Part shown: piece after piece, positions 60,814-64,000 of the stretch | Position numbering within the stretch: position 1 is the stretch's first letter | Layout of the letters: every line of letters begins with the position of its first letter | Assembly: GCF_001552475.1 (NCBI RefSeq) | Contig: NZ_BCRG01000001.1 | Location: forward strand, 372,001-436,000 | Reading direction: 5' to 3' | Origin: Microbacterium oleivorans NBRC 103075 | GTDB taxonomy: Bacteria > Actinomycetota > Actinomycetes > Actinomycetales > Microbacteriaceae | DNA length: 64,000 nucleotides | Translations under genes and position numbers: made by a program | The notes under the pieces: model-generated | What the model was told of the DNA's origin: nothing | The model's input: the letters and a program-made list of their open reading frames with translations, nothing else | Databases searched by the model: none

Positions 60814-62616
60814 ATGAGCGTGAAGAGACAGACACAACGAGCCGGTACTCGCACCGGCGTGGCGATCGGGGGACTCGGCATCCTTGTCGCCTGCGCCCTG
60901 ACTGCCGGACCGGCCTTCGCAGCCGACGGCTTCACCGAGGCGCAGAAGACAGCGACCTATTCGTCCGACGCGACCGCGTCGACCGGCACGTCGTCGGCCC
61001 CCAGCGCCGACAACTGGTCGGTGCAGATGATGGACATCTTCGACGGTCTCCGGACCGACCGGGGCGACGGCGGCAACCCCGCGGTCATGAACTACAACGA
61101 CAAGCTGACGAGTGAGATCAACCTCACGGCATCCGATGCGCAGGTGCAGCGGGCCATCGTCGACCAGTACCAGGACATGTCGGTCAGCATGGGTGACGCG
61201 TTCGGCAAGAAGCTCGGCGCGATCTACGCAGAAGCCATTGCCGACGGCGAGCTGCCGAAGCTGACGTGGCTCCTGAATAAAGAAGGCGGCAAGCTCGGGT
61301 CGACCTCGTCGAGCAACCCCCCGAAGAACTACTTCGACTACAAGCGCCCCTACCTGCGGCTCGACACCACGAAGGACCTCGTCTACCGAGACAAGGAGGG
61401 CGGCGACGCGTGGGGCTCCAAGAGCGGGTCCTTCCCCTCCGGCCACACATCGCAGGCGTACTGGCAGGGCACGGCGCTCGCCGAGATGCTGCCCGAGCTC
61501 GCGCCGCAGATCCTCGCGCGCACCGCGGAGGCCGGCAACAACCGCGTCGTCATGGCTGCGCACTACCCGCTCGACGTCATCAGTGGTCGGATGATGGGGC
61601 AGAAGATCATCGCGCTCCGCCTCGCCGACCCGGAGATGCGCGAACTCGTCGACGAGGCATCCGACGAACTGCGCGGCGTGCTCGAGCGAGGTTGCGGCGA
61701 CACCCTCGAGAACTGCATCGCGAAGGATGTCCCCTACCTCCCGACGGACAAGGCACTCGCGTACTACGAGGAGCACCTCGGCTACGGGTTCCCCGCCACC
61801 GGTCCGAAGGGCGCGAAGGTCGTGGTCCCCGCAGGAGCCGAAGAGCTGCTCGTCTCGAGCCACCCCGATCTGACGCCGAAGCAGCGTCGACAGGTGCTCG
61901 CGCTCACCGCGACGGACTCGGGCCACCCGCTCGACGTCGGTGAGCAGGAGAGCTGGCAGCGGATGAACCTCGCCGCGGCGATGGCGGCGAAGGTCACCGT
62001 GAAGGACGACGGTTCGGTCGTCATCGGCACGCCGGGCACCGGACCGACCCCGGAGCCGTCGCCGACGCCTGTGCCGTCTCCGTCGCCCGATCCCGAGCCG
62101 TCGCCTGCTCCCGAGCCCACGACCGCGCCGTCGCCCACGCCGGAGCCCACCTCCACGCCCGCTCCCGGCGAGCTGCCGTCCACGGGCGGCGCGCCCAGCG
62201 CTCCCGTCGCGAACGGCGACGACCTGCCCGCAGCGGCGGAGGGGAAGATCCAAGCCTCCGTCCGTGGTGACCGGATCTTCGTGTCGGGCCTGGCCGCGGG
62301 GGAGCGGTACTACGGCTTCGTCTACTCCACGCCGACGGCGCTTGGAGGGGTGACAGCGGATGCCGAGGGTGCCGCGAGCTTCGCGCTGCCGAACGATCTC
62401 GAGGCCGGGTCGCACCGGGTCGCGGTCGTCGATGAATCCGGGGAGCTCGTCGGCTGGGCCGCGGTGACCGTGGGTCAGGCCGCCGCCGTCGACGATGAGC
62501 TGGCGTCAACGGGTGGTCAGGCTGCTCCGCTGTGGATCGCGGGCAGCGCCGGCACGGCGCTTCTCGCGCTCGGTGTGGTGCTGGTCCTGCGACGCCGACG
62601 GAGCTCGACCGTCTGA
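60814..62616 (+). CDS. Cell-wall-anchored PAP2-family phosphatase
   Basis: 600 aa. Signal peptide GLGILVACALTAGPAFAADG. PAP2/acid phosphatase motifs: DYKRPYLRLDT, SFPSGHTSQAYWQGTA and NRVVMAAHYPLDVISGR with the catalytic His. Then a Pro/Ser/Thr/Glu spacer (about 410-455), an internal LPSTGG (about L454), a beta-domain, and a C-terminal sortase signal LASTGG (about L563) with a hydrophobic span and RRRR tail. The LAxTG form points to actinobacterial sortase E. Two sortase motifs in one protein are unusual. -10 TAGTCT region at 60770. Confidence 0.9.
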   Translation: MSVKRQTQRAGTRTGVAIGGLGILVACALTAGPAFAADGFTEAQKTATYSSDATASTGTSSAPSADNWSVQMMDIFDGLRTDRGDGGNPAVMNYNDKLTSEINLTASDAQVQRAIVDQYQDMSVSMGDAFGKKLGAIYAEAIADGELPKLTWLLNKEGGKLGSTSSSNPPKNYFDYKRPYLRLDTTKDLVYRDKEGGDAWGSKSGSFPSGHTSQAYWQGTALAEMLPELAPQILARTAEAGNNRVVMAAHYPLDVISGRMMGQKIIALRLADPEMRELVDEASDELRGVLERGCGDTLENCIAKDVPYLPTDKALAYYEEHLGYGFPATGPKGAKVVVPAGAEELLVSSHPDLTPKQRRQVLALTATDSGHPLDVGEQESWQRMNLAAAMAAKVTVKDDGSVVIGTPGTGPTPEPSPTPVPSPSPDPEPSPAPEPTTAPSPTPEPTSTPAPGELPSTGGAPSAPVANGDDLPAAAEGKIQASVRGDRIFVSGLAAGERYYGFVYSTPTALGGVTADAEGAASFALPNDLEAGSHRVAVVDESGELVGWAAVTVGQAAAVDDELASTGGQAAPLWIAGSAGTALLALGVVLVLRRRRSSTV

Positions 62617-62629
62617 CGGGTGATGCAGT

Positions 62630-62663
62630 AAGGGCCGGCTGGAGAGGCATCCAGCCGGCCCTT
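62630..62663 (+). terminator. Terminator after the PAP2 gene
   Basis: AAGGGCCGGCTGGA (62630-62643) pairs with TCCAGCCGGCCCTT (62650-62663), loop GAGGCA, followed by GTCCCTTT. Confidence 0.88.
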
Positions 62664-62971
62664 GTCCCTTTGCACCAAGAGTGTCCTGCAATCACATGTC
62701 GGTAGCTGCCACAGCAAAACAACTACCTGGCATTGACTGTATAACGACGGGATAACGGCGGCAAGGATTTCCTGTTATCAATTTGTGATGAGCGAGCTTG
62801 GCGTGTACTCCGGCCGGCTCGGGCGGGGCGCGCAGCCCTGGATGGCGTCACCCGGCGTCATGGTCGGACACACGCGGTCACATCGATTGACACCCTCCGG
62901 CCGGCCGGCGGAGAGTTCCGGGAAGCCACCCGATGCGACGCCTCAGGGCGCCGTCCTCACCCGGAGATCTC
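62664..62971 (+). other. Intergenic region upstream of the SfnG-type gene
   Basis: 308 bp. The first 120 bp are AT-rich for this genome and hold a TTGACT (62733-62738), GATAAC (62751-62756) and its inverted copy GTTATC (62774-62779). A second TTGACA lies at 62887-62892 and an imperfect palindrome CTCCG-N9-CGGAG at 62895-62913. A 64-codon ORF at 62785 has no ribosome site and I do not count it. Confidence 0.35.
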
Positions 62972-64000
62972 ATGACTGAGCAGACACCCCCGCACGACCC
63001 GGCGTCGACGCACGAGCCGCTGAAGTTCGCCTATTGGGTGCCCAACGTCAGCGGGGGCCTCGTGGTCTCGAACATCGAGCAGCGGACCTCCTGGGACTAC
63101 GAGTACAACGTGAAGCTCGCTCAGACGGCCGAGCGCGTCGGGTTCGAGTACGCCCTGAGCCAGGTGCGCTACCTGTCGAGCTACGGCGCTGCTCAGCAGC
63201 ACGAGTCGACGTCGATCAGCCTCGCTCTGCTGCTCGCGACCGAGAAGCTGAAGGTCATCGCCGCCGTCCACCCGGGCCTGTGGGAGCCGGCCGTGCTGGC
63301 CAAGTTCATCCTCACGGCCGACCAGTTCTCGAAGGGCCGCGCGGCCGTCAACGTCGTCTCGGGCTGGTTCAAGGACGAGTACACGAAGCTCGGCCTCCCG
63401 TGGCTCGAGCACGACGAGCGCTACCGCCGCTCCGCCGAGTTCATCGAGGTGCTGCGAAAGCTCTGGACCGAGGAGAACGTGCAGTTCCACGGCGACTTCT
63501 ATCGGGTGAACGACTTCACGCTGCGCCCCGGGCCGTACCCGGTGCCCGGCCGCCCGCATCCCGAGATCTTCCAGGGCGGCAACTCGACGGCGGCACGGTT
63601 CAACGGCGGCGCCCACTCCGACTGGTACTTCTCCAACGGCAAGGACTTCGACGGCTTCACCGAGCAGTACGACGACGTCACCCGGGTCGCCGCTGAGCAC
63701 GGCCGAACCGTGCGGTTCGGTCTGAACGGGTTCGCGATCGTCCGCGACACCGAGGCGGAAGCGCGCGAGCAGCTGCGCGAGATCATCGCGCAGGCCGATC
63801 CGGCGTCCGTCGAAGGCTTCCGCAAGTCGGTGCAGCAGGCCGGGGCATCCACCGCGGACCGCAAGGGGATGTGGGCCGACTCCTCGTTCGAGGACCTCGT
63901 GCAGTACAACGACGGCTTCCGCACCCAGCTGTTCGGTCCGCCCGAGCAGGTCGCCGAGCGCATCATCGCCTACAAGAAGCGCGGGGTGGACCTGTTCCTG
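62972..64000 (+). CDS. sfnG: Dimethylsulfone monooxygenase (SfnG-like), 3' end outside window
   Basis: At least 343 residues of an LLM-family FMNH2-dependent monooxygenase. LKFAYWVPNVSGGLVVSNIE, the QVRYLSSYGAAQQHESTS block, VIAAVHPGLWEPAVLAKF and GRAAVNVVSGWFKDEYTKL match the SfnG group, which oxidises dimethylsulfone to methanesulfinate for sulfur supply. Alkanesulfonate monooxygenase SsuD is the nearest alternative. GGAGA lies 4 nt before ATG. The reading frame stays open to the window end. Confidence 0.85.
   Translation, partial: MTEQTPPHDPASTHEPLKFAYWVPNVSGGLVVSNIEQRTSWDYEYNVKLAQTAERVGFEYALSQVRYLSSYGAAQQHESTSISLALLLATEKLKVIAAVHPGLWEPAVLAKFILTADQFSKGRAAVNVVSGWFKDEYTKLGLPWLEHDERYRRSAEFIEVLRKLWTEENVQFHGDFYRVNDFTLRPGPYPVPGRPHPEIFQGGNSTAARFNGGAHSDWYFSNGKDFDGFTEQYDDVTRVAAEHGRTVRFGLNGFAIVRDTEAEAREQLREIIAQADPASVEGFRKSVQQAGASTADRKGMWADSSFEDLVQYNDGFRTQLFGPPEQVAERIIAYKKRGVDLFL

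Noticed and set aside
62785..62979. 64-codon ORF before the SfnG-type gene
   Set aside because: No ribosome site, overlaps the start of the real gene, no coding-like composition.
1..64000. Search for transposases, integrases, phage genes and att sites, including at tRNA-Arg
   Set aside because: None found; the tRNA 3' end is not repeated nearby, and neighbouring genes are housekeeping or metabolic.

Overview
The window is a high-GC (about 70 %), gene-dense stretch of chromosome from an actinobacterium, most likely a Microbacteriaceae member close to Microbacterium. The support is: an actinobacterial-type kdp locus with a tiny extra membrane ORF, leaderless genes whose -10 hexamer ends exactly 6 nt before ATG/GTG, LAxTG-type sortase signals, HrcA plus HspR control of hsp20, several copies of a small protein family I know only from Microbacteriaceae, and a very frequent GGATGCC heptamer. 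No insertion sequence, prophage, integrase, CRISPR array or rRNA was seen. There is one tRNA (Arg-ACG).

Layout. 1-2.1 kb: end of a DszC/SfnC-like flavin monooxygenase and an NtaA/DszA-type luciferase-like monooxygenase (organosulfur or chelator oxidation). 2.1-13.7 kb: a carbohydrate block with a GH36 alpha-galactosidase, a fasciclin protein, an HSL-type esterase, a LacI regulator and a LacI-controlled ABC sugar transporter with a clan-J-like glycosidase, a DUF1304 protein, a Gfo/Idh/MocA dehydrogenase and a DUF1349 protein. An identical 17-bp operator sits before the esterase and before the transporter, which ties them into one regulon. 13.7-21.7 kb: complete kdp potassium locus (small ORF, F, A, B, C, D, E). 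21.7-24.4 kb: zinc alcohol dehydrogenase, hypothetical protein, lytic transglycosylase. 24.4-29.5 kb: a stress-like island of very small genes around dps, with four copies of one 107-117 aa family, two copies of a second family, several tiny ORFs and a MarR regulator.

29.5-33.6 kb: flavin reductase, then a cysteine leader peptide (MLTLRCCRR) ahead of a cystathionine beta-synthase/cystathionine gamma-lyase pair, then a second Gfo/Idh/MocA enzyme. 33.6-38.4 kb: DUF1992 protein and a PadR/ABC exporter operon of the MacB/FtsX type. 38.4-44.7 kb: a TetR-controlled amine operon (agmatine deiminase, amidase, PLP decarboxylase, class III aminotransferase). 44.8-47.0 kb: a possible type VII-secreted protein pair and a secreted SGND-repeat protein. 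47.2-53.6 kb: rhodanese, FAD oxidoreductase, sugar-type dehydrogenase with aldose epimerase, serine hydrolase, a conserved hypothetical protein and tRNA-Arg. 53.7-60.6 kb: ThuA protein, DUF6584-like protein, OhrR/Ohr, an amylosucrase-like protein that seems to have lost its catalytic centre, prolyl oligopeptidase, Hsp20 and a MarR regulator. 60.8-64 kb: a cell-wall-anchored PAP2 phosphatase and the start of an SfnG-type dimethylsulfone monooxygenase cut by the window edge.

The least explained parts are the 24.4-29.5 kb small-protein island, the possible secreted protein pair at 44.8-46.1 kb, and the degenerate amylosucrase. All family names come from recognising motifs by eye; no database search was run.
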